Positions 49,378 to 58,849 of a DNA stretch of 64,000 nucleotides are shown here, piece after piece (positions within the stretch are counted from its first letter, which is position 1; each line of letters begins with the position of its first letter). The stretch is from assembly GCA_041941305.1 (NCBI GenBank), contig JBGTQJ010000002.1, forward strand, positions 248,001 to 312,000. Reading direction: 5' to 3'. Under the pieces are notes generated by a model. The model searched no databases, was not told the DNA's origin, and saw nothing but the letters and a program-made list of their open reading frames with translations. Both the position numbers and the translations under genes were made by a program. This DNA comes from JANSWP01 sp041941305 (GTDB lineage Bacteria; Bacteroidota; Bacteroidia; Chitinophagales; Saprospiraceae).

Positions 49378-51249
49378 ATGTGTGGAATCTCAGGATTTTT
49401 TAATTCACAAGGCAAAACGATAAACAGGAACTATCTGGAACGATTTGGCAAAATACAAAGCCATCGGGGGCCAGATAATACAGGTTATTATTATGCCGAA
49501 AACATTGGATTCTGTCATAATCGCCTTAGTATTATCGACGTATCTGAAAACGGGAATCAACCTTTTCAAAATGAACGGTATACTTTAATTTATAATGGAG
49601 AGATATACAACTTTCAGGAGATTCGAGGACAATTAGAAAAACTTGATGTCGTTTTTCAGTCTACATCAGATACAGAAGTATTGTTTTATGCATTGATACA
49701 TTTTGGAGTCGAGAAAACCATCCAAACCATTAAGGGAATGTTTGCTTTTGCATTCTTTGACTCTGACGAACAACAACTCTTTCTTGTAAGAGATAGGATT
49801 GGTATCAAACCCTTGTTTTATTGTATTCAAAACGATACGTTATTTTTTGCTTCTGAATTTAAAGCATTGGTTTCAGAATTGCCTTTAGAACTAGACGAAA
49901 TTCGGGCTCTTTATTCTACTGTAGGGGTGTTAGAGAAATCAAGATATGAAACGATTTTTAAAGATGTTTTCCAAGTTCCCCCAGGAGCTTATGTCTGTTT
50001 TGATAAGTCTGGCTTGAAGAGGAAACAATATTTTAAATTGAGTGATCTGATTGAGGAGCAAGCCTATTCTCTTAGGAAAAAAGCTGGCTTCAAAAACAAT
50101 CTTGAAGAATTTCACCAGCTTTTCGATCAGGCTATCCAACGAATGTTGATAAGTGATGCACCTATGGGGGCTTATGTAAGCGGAGGTATAGATTCAAGTT
50201 TAATTGCAACTTATGCAGCAAAACATGCGACAGGAGATTTTAAACTTTTTACGGCTAATATCCTTGGGAAATATTCTGAATTTGGAGATGCTCAATTATT
50301 GGCCAAGTCTATTAATAAGGAATTATATGATTATCCTTTTCAACCAGAATTTTTTACTAGAGATTGGACAAAAGTTACCTGGCATTATGAATCTCCCATA
50401 GTTGTGCATGCCAATGCAGTTCCGTTTTCAAACGTTTCTGGCTTGGCTCGTCAACTAAAAGTAAAAGCCGTGCTGACTGGTGAAGGTTCAGATGAAATGT
50501 TTTTGGGGTATCCAAAACTTTTGACGAGACGTTATAATAATTTGATTCAGGCTCCCTTCAATCTTTTAAATCATTTATATGGATTAATTCCTCCATTAAA
50601 ACGTTATGTACAAGGAGGTGGAACAGCTGGAATAGAAGGACTATTTGAAAAAGCCACTCAAAACTTTACCAGAGATTTGATCAGGAATGAGGGAATGAAA
50701 AAACTCGAATTTATTCCTCAGAAAGTCCGGAAGGAGCATTATTTGAGCCTTCAAATGTTGAATGAAGGGATTGTTTCATTACTTTGGCGAAACGACCGAA
50801 TGGGTATGATTCATTCTATTGAGGCTCGATTTCCGTTTTTAGATGAAGACGTCTTAGAGTTTGCAGTCAATCTTCCTTCTGAGAATAAAATTGGTAGAAC
50901 ATCGCGGTTTCACAATTTTAAGCATCCTTTTCTGATAGACAAAAAAATAGTTCGAAGTTTAGCAGAAGATAAACTGCCAAATAGTCTGGTTTATAAGAAA
51001 AAAAACGGATTCCCATTATTTGGACTTCAATATCTTAGAACGGAACCCAGTTTTTTTAGAGAAGGATTTGTATCTGAATTGTTGAAATTAAATAGCCAAC
51101 TACAGGTTGATTTTTTCACTACAGGATTTAATTCCTACCACATTGCCAAATTTGCAGCACTTGAAGTATGGGGAAGATTATTTGTTTGGAAAGATTCGAT
51201 AGAAGCAGTAAATCATCATGTTAATTCTCATGTAAAAATGGCTGTGTAA
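49378..51249 (+). CDS. asnB: Glutamine-hydrolysing asparagine synthase family amidotransferase (copy 3)
   Basis: A 623-residue enzyme with the nucleophile C2 (M-C-G-I-S-G-F-F), S-H-R-G-P-D-N-T, N-G-E-I-Y-N-F and D-T-E-V in the glutaminase domain, and Y-V-S-G-G-I-D-S-S near residue 266 with T-G-E-G-S-D-E-M-F-L-G-Y in the synthetase domain. The G-x-G-S-D-E form replaces the G-G-D-E loop of copies 1 and 2, which hints at a different acceptor. The function is likely carboxylate amidation. The stop TAA shares its last base with the ATG of the next gene. Confidence 0.92.
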   Translation: MCGISGFFNSQGKTINRNYLERFGKIQSHRGPDNTGYYYAENIGFCHNRLSIIDVSENGNQPFQNERYTLIYNGEIYNFQEIRGQLEKLDVVFQSTSDTEVLFYALIHFGVEKTIQTIKGMFAFAFFDSDEQQLFLVRDRIGIKPLFYCIQNDTLFFASEFKALVSELPLELDEIRALYSTVGVLEKSRYETIFKDVFQVPPGAYVCFDKSGLKRKQYFKLSDLIEEQAYSLRKKAGFKNNLEEFHQLFDQAIQRMLISDAPMGAYVSGGIDSSLIATYAAKHATGDFKLFTANILGKYSEFGDAQLLAKSINKELYDYPFQPEFFTRDWTKVTWHYESPIVVHANAVPFSNVSGLARQLKVKAVLTGEGSDEMFLGYPKLLTRRYNNLIQAPFNLLNHLYGLIPPLKRYVQGGGTAGIEGLFEKATQNFTRDLIRNEGMKKLEFIPQKVRKEHYLSLQMLNEGIVSLLWRNDRMGMIHSIEARFPFLDEDVLEFAVNLPSENKIGRTSRFHNFKHPFLIDKKIVRSLAEDKLPNSLVYKKKNGFPLFGLQYLRTEPSFFREGFVSELLKLNSQLQVDFFTTGFNSYHIAKFAALEVWGRLFVWKDSIEAVNHHVNSHVKMAV

Positions 51250-52586
51250 TGTTTTCTTTTTATAAATATATTGCTCCCACCTGGTATTTTCAATTGCTGC
51301 CTCTTAATAGTGATATCCCTTACTTTCAAGATTGGGATGCAATGACAAATGAAGAACAAAATATATTGAATTGGGATGAGGGATATTCGAATAGAGAAAT
51401 TAGCAAACTTGATATTGCCTGGCAAGCATGGAATAAGGGCTTTATTTCCAATGAACCTCAAAAAAAGATAAATAAAGATATTATTCAACCTACGCTATCA
51501 GATAACTATCGTTTTGTCCGTAAATATTTTCATCCTATTTGGAGTTGGTATGTTTTAATACTCAGATTACTAGGATTATATGCTCCATGGAAGGAAATTC
51601 CGGCATTTTTTAAAAACCGTGGCATCCAACGACAAACATTATATGAGGACACCTATCCACATACAAACAGATATGAGAGATTCAATTCTGAATTATTAAT
51701 CAGCCAGCCAAAAGTAAGTGTCATCATACCTACCTTAAACAGGTATGATTATCTTAAGGATGTTTTGTCTGATTTGGAAAAACAAAATTATTCAAATTTT
51801 GATGTAATTGTAATAGACCAATCTGAGCCTTTTGAGCCCAAGTTCTATGAACCTTTTCAACTTGATATTAAATTAATCAGACAGGAGGAAAAAGCACTTT
51901 GGTTAGCTCGCAATACAGCGGTTCGAAAATCAGATGCAAATTACCTTTTGTTATTTGATGATGACTCAAGAGTAGAATTAGACTGGATTACTCATCATAT
52001 GAAATGTTATGATTACTTCAATGCAGATATTTCTTCTGGAGTTTCGATTTCGATGGTAGGGGATTCAGTTCCGCCAAATTATTCCTTCTTTCGGTGGAGT
52101 GATCAATTGGATACGGGAAATGTTTTGATTCACAGAAAAGTTTTTGAGGATATAGGTTTGTTTGATCGTCAATTCGAAAAGCAACGGTATGGAGATGGAG
52201 AATTTGGGTTAAGATCACATATTTCAGGATTTAAAAACATTTCAAATCCAATGGCAAAGAGAATTCACCTTAAAATTGGTAGTGGGGGCTTGCGACAAAT
52301 GGGGCATTGGGATGGTTGGAGACCCAAAAAGCTATTTGCTCCTCGTCCAATTCCTAGTGTTCTGTATTTCTATCGGCGGTATTTTAAAACCGAAAATGTT
52401 TTTTACAAAATTTTGGTATCTCTTCCATCAATGATGGTTCCATACAAAATGAAGGGAGAAGCGGGAAGCTTTAAAAAGGCTCTAATCTTTATTCTTACCC
52501 TTCCAATAGCTTTTATTGGGATTTTTCGGTCGTGGAGGAGGTCAAATAATATGCTAAAAAAAGGACCTCTGATTTCAAAAATATAG
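51249..52586 (+). CDS. Glycosyltransferase family 2 protein with long N-terminal extension
   Basis: The 445-residue protein has about 150 residues before the GT-A domain. The catalytic domain has V-S-V-I-I-P-T-L-N-R-Y-D-Y-L, V-I-D-Q-S, A-R-N-T-A-V and L-L-L-F-D-D-D-S-R (DxD-type metal site) at about residue 235, and I-G-L-F-D-R-Q-F with G-D-G-E-F-G-L-R later. The extension is tryptophan-rich (W-Y-F-Q, W-S-W-Y) and might bind a membrane or lipid-linked acceptor. It follows asnB with a one-base overlap and precedes a formyltransferase-like fusion by 3 bases. Confidence 0.88.
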   Translation: MFSFYKYIAPTWYFQLLPLNSDIPYFQDWDAMTNEEQNILNWDEGYSNREISKLDIAWQAWNKGFISNEPQKKINKDIIQPTLSDNYRFVRKYFHPIWSWYVLILRLLGLYAPWKEIPAFFKNRGIQRQTLYEDTYPHTNRYERFNSELLISQPKVSVIIPTLNRYDYLKDVLSDLEKQNYSNFDVIVIDQSEPFEPKFYEPFQLDIKLIRQEEKALWLARNTAVRKSDANYLLLFDDDSRVELDWITHHMKCYDYFNADISSGVSISMVGDSVPPNYSFFRWSDQLDTGNVLIHRKVFEDIGLFDRQFEKQRYGDGEFGLRSHISGFKNISNPMAKRIHLKIGSGGLRQMGHWDGWRPKKLFAPRPIPSVLYFYRRYFKTENVFYKILVSLPSMMVPYKMKGEAGSFKKALIFILTLPIAFIGIFRSWRRSNNMLKKGPLISKI

Positions 52587-52589
52587 TTC

Positions 52590-54227
52590 ATGAGTAAACT
52601 CAGGATAGGAATCCTATCAAATTCCTTTGCGACCCCCTTGTGGTTTTATGAAGTATGCGAGGAAATTCAAAATTCAAAATTTGCTACGATTGAGGCATTG
52701 GTTCTAAAAGAATCAAAAAAATCAAATAGCAAAAAAAGTTTTTTTCAAAAGATCAAAAGCAATAGAAAGACGCTGTTATATTCCGCGTTTTATGTCATCG
52801 ATAAAAAATTAAGCAAGCTTGTCAATCACCCTTTTGATAATCGAGATTTTAGAAAAGTTTTACCAAATACTCATGTTATTTATGCAAAGACAAAAGAAAC
52901 TAAGTATAGAGATACCTTTTCGTTGGAAACGATTGAGGAAATAAAAAACTTGAACCTTGACATTCTGATTTGTCGTGGATTTAAGATTCTTTCAGGTGAT
53001 ATTTTAAAGATTACGCCTTATGGGGTTTGGAGTTATCATCACGGTGATAATCTTGTGAACCGAGGTTCTCCTGCAGTTTTTTGGGAGCTGTATTACAGAA
53101 GCAAAACAATTGGCACCATCCTCCAAATCCTATCTGAAGATTTAGACAATGGATTGATACTTGAAAAAACGATTACAGGAAACAAGTCTTATTCTTTATC
53201 AAAAGGCTTGTATAGCGTTTACTGGAAATCGTCTAGGTTGCTCATTCGAGCACTGAATCGAGTTCATCAGGAAGGTTTTGATTATATTGAAAGAAAAGAA
53301 AAATTGCGGCCGGTTTTAAGCTTTTACAATCACCCATTGTATAAACATCCCAATAATGGCACCATGTTTTGGTTCATTTTTATAAATAGTTGGCGGTATT
53401 TCTATCATATTCTAATTAGTAAGTTAAAAAGTGAAAAATGGGAAATTGGAGTAAAAGTTAAAAAAGACGAACCCGAAACTTCTCTTTGGAGGTATAAAAA
53501 ACTTCCATTAAGCAAGATGTCTTGTGCAGACCCTTTCATCCTTTTCAAGGACAATGTTTATTATCTTTTTTATGAAGAATTTCATAAAAATAAGGACGGT
53601 GTTATTTCTTGTTGTGGCTTAGATAAAAAAGGAAAAATAGTAATATCTCCACAAGTAGCCTTAAAAGAGAGTTTTCATCTTTCTTACCCCTGTGTTTTTG
53701 AAGACCAGGGAAGTGTTTTTTTAATGCCGGAAGCAAGTGCTTCTAAGTCAGTTAGAATCTATAAATCCCATAAATTTCCTTTCAAATTTGAATTGGCGTA
53801 TGAGATTTTGAAAGGAAAGGAATGTTATGACCCTACCATGTTCATTTATGAAAACAAATATTGGTTGTTTTGTAATTACAAAGAAAGACCTGAAATAAGT
53901 TCTTATGAAGAACTTTTTTTGTTCTATTCAGAAAAACTGGAAGGACCTTGGATTTCTCATCCATGTAATCCTATTGTGAGTGATGTAAGAAATGCTCGCC
54001 CAGCAGGAAATTTGTTTTTTCACAAAGGAAACCTTTATCGCCCCTCTCAGGATTGCAGTGTCCGTTATGGATACTCTATCAATTTTAATCGTGTCATCAT
54101 TTTAAACGAGAAAAAGTATAAAGAAGAAAAGGTATCAGAGGTTTTACCCCTTTGGGAAAAAGGCCTGAAAGGAACTCATACATTTAATTATACTGAAGAT
54201 TTGGGGGTAGTTGATTTTGTGAAATGA
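52590..54227 (+). CDS. Formyltransferase-like domain fused to a beta-propeller-like domain
   Basis: The first 250 residues of this 545-residue protein resemble methionyl-tRNA formyltransferase-type folds: I-L-I-C-R-G-F-K-I-L, then Y-G-V-W-S-Y-H-H-G-D-N and L-S-E-D-L-D-N-G-L-I-L. The usual N-x-H of the catalytic triad is changed to S-Y-H or Y-H-H, while the aspartate remains. From about residue 300 the sequence has C-A-D-P-F-I-L-F, Y-Y-L-F-Y-E-E-F and Y-D-P-T-M-F-I-Y, W-L-F-C-N-Y, repeated blade-like motifs as in five-bladed propellers of the GH43 or GINT1-N kind. The whole protein may formylate or glycosylate an amino sugar, but neither is proven. Confidence 0.8.
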   Translation: MSKLRIGILSNSFATPLWFYEVCEEIQNSKFATIEALVLKESKKSNSKKSFFQKIKSNRKTLLYSAFYVIDKKLSKLVNHPFDNRDFRKVLPNTHVIYAKTKETKYRDTFSLETIEEIKNLNLDILICRGFKILSGDILKITPYGVWSYHHGDNLVNRGSPAVFWELYYRSKTIGTILQILSEDLDNGLILEKTITGNKSYSLSKGLYSVYWKSSRLLIRALNRVHQEGFDYIERKEKLRPVLSFYNHPLYKHPNNGTMFWFIFINSWRYFYHILISKLKSEKWEIGVKVKKDEPETSLWRYKKLPLSKMSCADPFILFKDNVYYLFYEEFHKNKDGVISCCGLDKKGKIVISPQVALKESFHLSYPCVFEDQGSVFLMPEASASKSVRIYKSHKFPFKFELAYEILKGKECYDPTMFIYENKYWLFCNYKERPEISSYEELFLFYSEKLEGPWISHPCNPIVSDVRNARPAGNLFFHKGNLYRPSQDCSVRYGYSINFNRVIILNEKKYKEEKVSEVLPLWEKGLKGTHTFNYTEDLGVVDFVK

Positions 54228-54495
54228 CAAAAAGAAACTATTCCTGTTTTATCATTTTTTTTAATTTTTATTCAGCGGAATAAGATGATTTGGAGCCTTA
54301 TTTTTTTGTAAACACACAATATTAAATGCAGTAAAATACTGACTCCAAAAGATACTTTTTAGCCACAAGTCTTTTCAGGAATAAAACCTAAAAAAGATAG
54401 GGATAAATAACAAACGAAGAATTGAAGGTTGATTTCAACCAAATTTATTTGTTAGATTTTATTGATTAAAAGCTGAACAAAATTTTAATTTGATT
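54228..54495. other. AT-rich intergenic region with weak hairpins
   Basis: This gap of 268 bases contains no convincing gene. It has a weak stem AATAAG/CTTATT (54279-54284 and 54297-54302) followed by a T tract, which might be a poor terminator, and a 14-base near-palindrome GGTTGA-TT-TCAACC at 54427-54440. It is the largest break inside the otherwise tightly packed glycan genes and precedes a decayed gene. Confidence 0.5.
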
Positions 54496-55286
54496 ATGAA
54501 CCTTTGGGAAGTTATTTTAAAAATATACAGACAGAATTGGTTTCTACAGAAACTCCGCAAGTTTATGAGAATAAAAACTCCAATTATTAAAGAAAAAATT
54601 ATTTGGCATCCGGAGTATAAGGTTGACTTTTTTTTCCACGCCCCAATTCCAGTAGCACTTAAAGCAAAAAGAAGAGGAATTGAAAATGCTATTTTAAAAA
54701 GGTCATTAGAGTTGTTAAATTATTAGAGTTCAAAAGGCAACAATAAAATAATAGCAGATATTGGTGCAAATTGGGGTTTTTTAACATTGGTTTATGGAAA
54801 AACATTGGCCTTGGGAAATGGAAAAGTTTATTCTTTTGAACCTCATCCAGAGGTTTTCAGTTTTTAAAAAAATCGGTAGAAACTAATGCATTATCTAATG
54901 TTGTTCTGAACAATGTTGTTGTTGGTGAAAAGAAAAAGATGGTTGAGCTTAACCTCTTCTATGGGACCAGTAACGTTATAGGAGAATCTAAAAATCTAAT
55001 GTCTATAGAACAAGTAGCTATAGACGATATCTTATTAAAAGAAACCCATGTAGATTTAATAAAGATTGATGTTGATGGGTATGAAAAAAATGTTCTTGAA
55101 GGTGCCAGAAAAGTGATTAAGAAGTTTAAACCTATTATGATTGTAGAACTGAATGACGATATTGAAATAATTGAATTTTTCAGAAAGGAGGGATATTATA
55201 TTTATGACTTGAGTTTGAGTGAAATTGACATGAAGAATTTACCCCCAAATATTATTTCACTGCCTACCAAAATAAATGTCAATTAA
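54496..55286 (+). pseudogene. Decayed FkbM family methyltransferase (copy 3)
   Basis: Three pieces of one FkbM gene are readable. The first 76 codons (from the ATG at 54496) end at a TAG (54724-54726). The same frame continues S-S-K-G-N-N-K-I-I-A-D-I-G-A-N-W-G-F, the SAM loop, and Y-S-F-E-P-H-P-E-V-F-S-F, then meets TAA because one base is missing from the T5A7 run at 54861-54872. The rest, V-E-T-N-A-L-S-N-V-V and I-K-I-D-V-D-G-Y-E-K-N-V-L-E-G-A, is in the next frame to 55286. A nonsense codon plus a frameshift indicate loss of function. The two intact FkbM genes upstream may cover its role. The GT4 ATG lies 11 bases inside its end. Confidence 0.9.
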
Positions 55287-56400
55287 GACGGTGCCCTCTA
55301 AAGTTATCATTCTGGTATCAGAATTTCCTCCTGGGCCAGGAGGAATTGGAAATCAAGCCTACAATCTTTGCAAATGGTTAGATCAAAAAGGCTATATAGT
55401 TAGTATATGTACAGATTCGCGACATGGATTGTCTAAAGAGGAGGTAGAGTTTGATGAAAACCAAAGGTTTAAAGTTATTCGCTCAAAACGGGCTAGTGGA
55501 AAATTAGTTGGTCTTTTTTCTCGAATAGTTCAATTTTTTAAAACTGTTTATGAATCGAAAGAATATGGGATAGTCATTGCCTCAGGAAAATTTCCACTTT
55601 GGTTTTCTGCAATTGCTAAATTCTTTATTCCAAAAAGGAAATACATAGCGATTTTACATGGGTCTGAAGTAAACTTTCCTGGCAGCTGGCAGAGGAGACT
55701 CACTGCCTGGAGCATAGGGCGTTTTGATAAATTGATTGCGGTTTCAAATTTTACTAAACAGTTGGCACTAAAACTAAATCCAAACATTACCATAAATGTA
55801 ATTCCCAATGGCTTTGACGTTCAAAAAATGGAATTTCAAACAAATTGGAAATCTGAGGGTGAACCTGCCTTGATTACGGTCGGAAATGTAACATTTAGAA
55901 AGGGACAACAAAATGTAATAAAGGCCTTGCCAGAAACTTTGGAAGCTAACCCAAATACACTTTACCATGTAGTTGGATTACCAACCCAAAAGGGTGAAAT
56001 GGAAGCTTTAGCTAAGGAACTTGGAGTGGAGAAGAAGGTTGTTTTTCACGGGGCGGTTTCTGATTTTGAAATGGTAGAAAAATTAAAAGGAAGTTCAATT
56101 TTTTGTATGCTTAGTGATCATTTATCAAATGGTGATGTCGAAGGATTTGGGATCGCGATTTTAGAAGCAAATGCTGTAGGATTGCCAGCTATAGGTTCTA
56201 ATAATAGTGGAGTGGTAGATGCCATTTCTGATAAATACTCCGGACGACTTATTGATCCACATGATAGCGAAGCATTTAAAGCAGCTGTTTCAGAAATTTT
56301 GCTAAATTATTCTACCTATAGTTCAAATGCTGAAAAATGGGCATATGAATTTCAATGGGCTAAAATTATTTCAAAATATATAGAAGTTATTGATTCATGA
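55276..56400 (+). CDS. Glycosyltransferase family 4 protein
   Basis: A 374-residue GT-B enzyme with E-F-P-P-G-P-G-G-I-G-N-Q-A-Y near the N-terminus, L-H-G-S-E-V-N and I-A-V-S-N-F-T-K, and a donor domain with I-P-N-G-F-D, V-G-N-V-T-F-R-K-G-Q and V-E-G-F-G-I-A-I-L-E-A-N-A-V-G-L-P. The E-x(7)-E acid pair is present. The ATG overlaps the end of the decayed FkbM gene by 11 bases. The stop overlaps the next start (ATGA). Confidence 0.9.
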   Translation: MSIKTVPSKVIILVSEFPPGPGGIGNQAYNLCKWLDQKGYIVSICTDSRHGLSKEEVEFDENQRFKVIRSKRASGKLVGLFSRIVQFFKTVYESKEYGIVIASGKFPLWFSAIAKFFIPKRKYIAILHGSEVNFPGSWQRRLTAWSIGRFDKLIAVSNFTKQLALKLNPNITINVIPNGFDVQKMEFQTNWKSEGEPALITVGNVTFRKGQQNVIKALPETLEANPNTLYHVVGLPTQKGEMEALAKELGVEKKVVFHGAVSDFEMVEKLKGSSIFCMLSDHLSNGDVEGFGIAILEANAVGLPAIGSNNSGVVDAISDKYSGRLIDPHDSEAFKAAVSEILLNYSTYSSNAEKWAYEFQWAKIISKYIEVIDS

Positions 56401-57518
56401 AGTTGGCCATCATTTCACATACTGAGCATTATATAAAAGATGAAAAAATTGTGGGTTGGGGAGCCACTATTACTGAGATTAACCACCTTCTTGCTGTTTT
56501 TGATGAAATATGGCATATTGCTGTTTTGTATGAAAAAGAACAAGCTCCCCCAAGTGCTTTACCATATACTTCAGACAAAATCCATTTTGTTCCAATACAA
56601 CCTTTTGGCGGCGAACGATGGCACCAAAAAGCAGATGTAGTTTGGAAAATGCCAGAAGTATTAATGAAAGTCTTTAGAGTTCTGAAGAAGGTAGATGTTT
56701 TTCAATTTAGAGCTCCAACAGGTATTGGAAACTATCTAATTCCTGTCTTGTCCTGGTTTTCAACCAAACCTGGATGGTTTAAATATGCAGGTAATTGGAA
56801 ATATGAAAACCCTCCATTAGGATATTGGTGGCAACGATATTTTCTAACTTCATTACAGAAGCAGATTGTGACAATAAATGGACATTGGGAAGAGCAGCCT
56901 GCCCATTGTTTGAGTTTTGAAAACCCATGTCTGAATTCAGAAAATAGAACAAATGGAAGCAAGATATTAATTGAAAAATCTTTTTCAAAACCTTGGACAC
57001 TTTGCTTCGTAGGCAGATTGGAATCAGCCAAGGGCGTAGGTCATATCCTACAGGCATTAAAGAACTTTCCACAACAAGAATTTTTTAAAGAGTTTCATCT
57101 GATCGGAGATGGACCGGAAAGAACAACATTTGAGGAAGAAGCTAAAAGTTTAAAAATTCCCGTTCGATTTCATGGATTCTTGCCAAGAGAAAAGGTTTTT
57201 GAAATTTATAAACAGTCTCACTTTTTTTTATTGCCATCTGCATCAGAAGGATTCCCAAAAGTAGTTGCCGAAGCAGGAAATTTTGGATGTATTCCAATTG
57301 TGTCAAATGTCTCCTCTATTCCACAATACATGAAAAATGGCATTAATAGCTACCTTTGGCAAATAGAAAAGGATTCTTTTGAATCATTTTTTTCCAATGT
57401 TTTTTCAGAGATAAAAGAAGAAACTTTAAGGACTGTAGCCATTGAAGCAAGTAAAACTGCTGCCTTGTTTACCTTTCAACGATATAACGAAAGAATAAAA
57501 ACTGAAATCCTTAAATGA
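56397..57518 (+). CDS. Glycosyltransferase family 4-like protein
   Basis: A 373-residue GT-B protein with K-L-A-I-I-S-H-T-E-H at the N-terminus and the donor-domain motifs F-V-G-R-L-E-S-A-K-G-V, L-I-G-D-G-P-E-R, F-H-G-F-L-P-R-E and S-A-S-E-G-F-P-K-V-V-A-E-A. The acceptor domain lacks the usual G-G-x-x motif, so it is a divergent member. It is coupled by ATGA overlaps to the genes on both sides and lies just before the putative polymerase. Confidence 0.85.
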   Translation: MKLAIISHTEHYIKDEKIVGWGATITEINHLLAVFDEIWHIAVLYEKEQAPPSALPYTSDKIHFVPIQPFGGERWHQKADVVWKMPEVLMKVFRVLKKVDVFQFRAPTGIGNYLIPVLSWFSTKPGWFKYAGNWKYENPPLGYWWQRYFLTSLQKQIVTINGHWEEQPAHCLSFENPCLNSENRTNGSKILIEKSFSKPWTLCFVGRLESAKGVGHILQALKNFPQQEFFKEFHLIGDGPERTTFEEEAKSLKIPVRFHGFLPREKVFEIYKQSHFFLLPSASEGFPKVVAEAGNFGCIPIVSNVSSIPQYMKNGINSYLWQIEKDSFESFFSNVFSEIKEETLRTVAIEASKTAALFTFQRYNERIKTEILK

Positions 57519-58849
57519 ATAACACCAAGTTTTTAATACTGCATATTGGACTTGGCTTGGCTGGGGTTTTTGCGCCGGCAATAGCAGGATTTTACATGTT
57601 GTTTTTTTTCTTTTATGCCTTGATGAAGGTCTTTCAGACTTCCAATAAGACAGGATGGGCTCATTTAGGAGCAGCCTATGTGGTTGGAATAGAAGTTTGG
57701 CTAAGAATGAATAAATCATTTTTATTTTGGGAATTTGGAAAATTAGCAGCAATTGTCTTATTGGTTGCAGGCTTGTTAGTCAGTTTTAATAGAAGAATGA
57801 AACTGGGCTACCTGTTTATTTCTTTGTTATTACTTCCATCTTTGTTTTTAACTGAAGAGTTTAATCTTTTGAAATTGAGGGGTATGATTACCTTTCAATT
57901 AAGTGGAATGATTCTCCTTTCGGTTTCCTCAGTATATTTTGCCAATCGAATTTTTAATATTGCTCAATTTCAAAAACTTTGCCTCTATCTATTAGGTCCT
58001 ATTATTGCAATAGCTGTTGAAATTATTTTAAAAAGCCCTGATTTTTCAAGTGCAAAAGTCGGATTGTATGCTAATTTTTCTTTAAGTGGAGGGTTTGGTC
58101 CAAATCAGGTATCTACAATTTTAGGTCTGGGGATTGTCATATTGACTTTTAATTTTCTAGTAAAACAGCCACCATTCTTTAATAAAAGAATTGATCAATT
58201 AATATTGTTATTATTGATTTTTAGATGTTTACTTACTTTTTCCAGAGGTGGCATAGTTGTCGTATTTTTTGTAATTACTTTAGGCTACCTCACTTACCTG
58301 GTAAGACAAGGAGTCAATATCAGAAAAGTATTTTCCTTAGTGTTTCTGGGGGTCTCTGTACTTTTTGTTTTTTTACTTGCGAATAAACTTACACAAGGGG
58401 TCTTGCTTGATCGATTTAAAGGGGAAACATATGCGACTAAAATGGGCTTCAAGGAAGTATCCTTATCAACCGCCTCAAGTGGAAGAGTAGAAATCATAAA
58501 GACCGATTTTGCGATATGGAGGGATCATCCGGTTTTTGGAGCAGGTGTAGGTATGTCCAATGTACTACGTCCAAAATATGGGTATGAGAATATTTCTCAT
58601 ATTGAACAAACCCGATGGCTGGCCGAACACGGAATATTCGGTTTTTTAGTATTTTTATTAATTGTCTTTTATCTGATTAAAGGATATTTTACTAAAACTG
58701 CATTAAATAGTTTCATATTAGTTTCATTTTCTCTCCTTTCTTTTCTCACAATGCTTCATTCAGCAACAAGGTTAGCCATGGTAGGCTTCTGTTTTGGGCT
58801 CGGGTTAATTTATTTGAATCTTGAAAAGAATTCTTTATCTAGGAAATAA
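57515..58849 (+). CDS. O-antigen polymerase/ligase family membrane protein (Wzy/WaaL-like)
   Basis: A 444-residue protein with about eleven membrane segments. The large periplasmic loop region holds L-T-F-S-R-G-G-I-V-V-V and G-R-V-E-I-I-K-T-D-F-A-I-W-R-D-H-P-V-F-G-A-G-V-G-M, the R-x-x-x-W-x-x-x-P-x-x-G-x-G pattern of the Wzy_C superfamily. It could polymerise repeat units or ligate the finished glycan to a carrier. In a cluster that already has an ABC exporter, a polymerase is not expected, which makes this assignment notable. The next gene begins 29 bases inside its end. Confidence 0.88.
   Translation: MNNTKFLILHIGLGLAGVFAPAIAGFYMLFFFFYALMKVFQTSNKTGWAHLGAAYVVGIEVWLRMNKSFLFWEFGKLAAIVLLVAGLLVSFNRRMKLGYLFISLLLLPSLFLTEEFNLLKLRGMITFQLSGMILLSVSSVYFANRIFNIAQFQKLCLYLLGPIIAIAVEIILKSPDFSSAKVGLYANFSLSGGFGPNQVSTILGLGIVILTFNFLVKQPPFFNKRIDQLILLLLIFRCLLTFSRGGIVVVFFVITLGYLTYLVRQGVNIRKVFSLVFLGVSVLFVFLLANKLTQGVLLDRFKGETYATKMGFKEVSLSTASSGRVEIIKTDFAIWRDHPVFGAGVGMSNVLRPKYGYENISHIEQTRWLAEHGIFGFLVFLLIVFYLIKGYFTKTALNSFILVSFSLLSFLTMLHSATRLAMVGFCFGLGLIYLNLEKNSLSRK

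Noticed and set aside
54279..54307. Weak hairpin with T tract as a terminator
   Set aside because: The stem is only six base pairs with a 12-base loop, too weak to call as a separate feature; it is mentioned in the intergenic entry.
54861..54872. Programmed -1 frameshift at the T5A7 run
   Set aside because: No downstream stem-loop or matching slippery heptamer in frame was seen, and the separate TAG at 54724 would still stop translation.
56732..57072. Two overlapping minus-strand frames near 57 kb
   Set aside because: They are opposite the GT4 gene at 56397, which has all donor-domain motifs, and they show no domain of their own.
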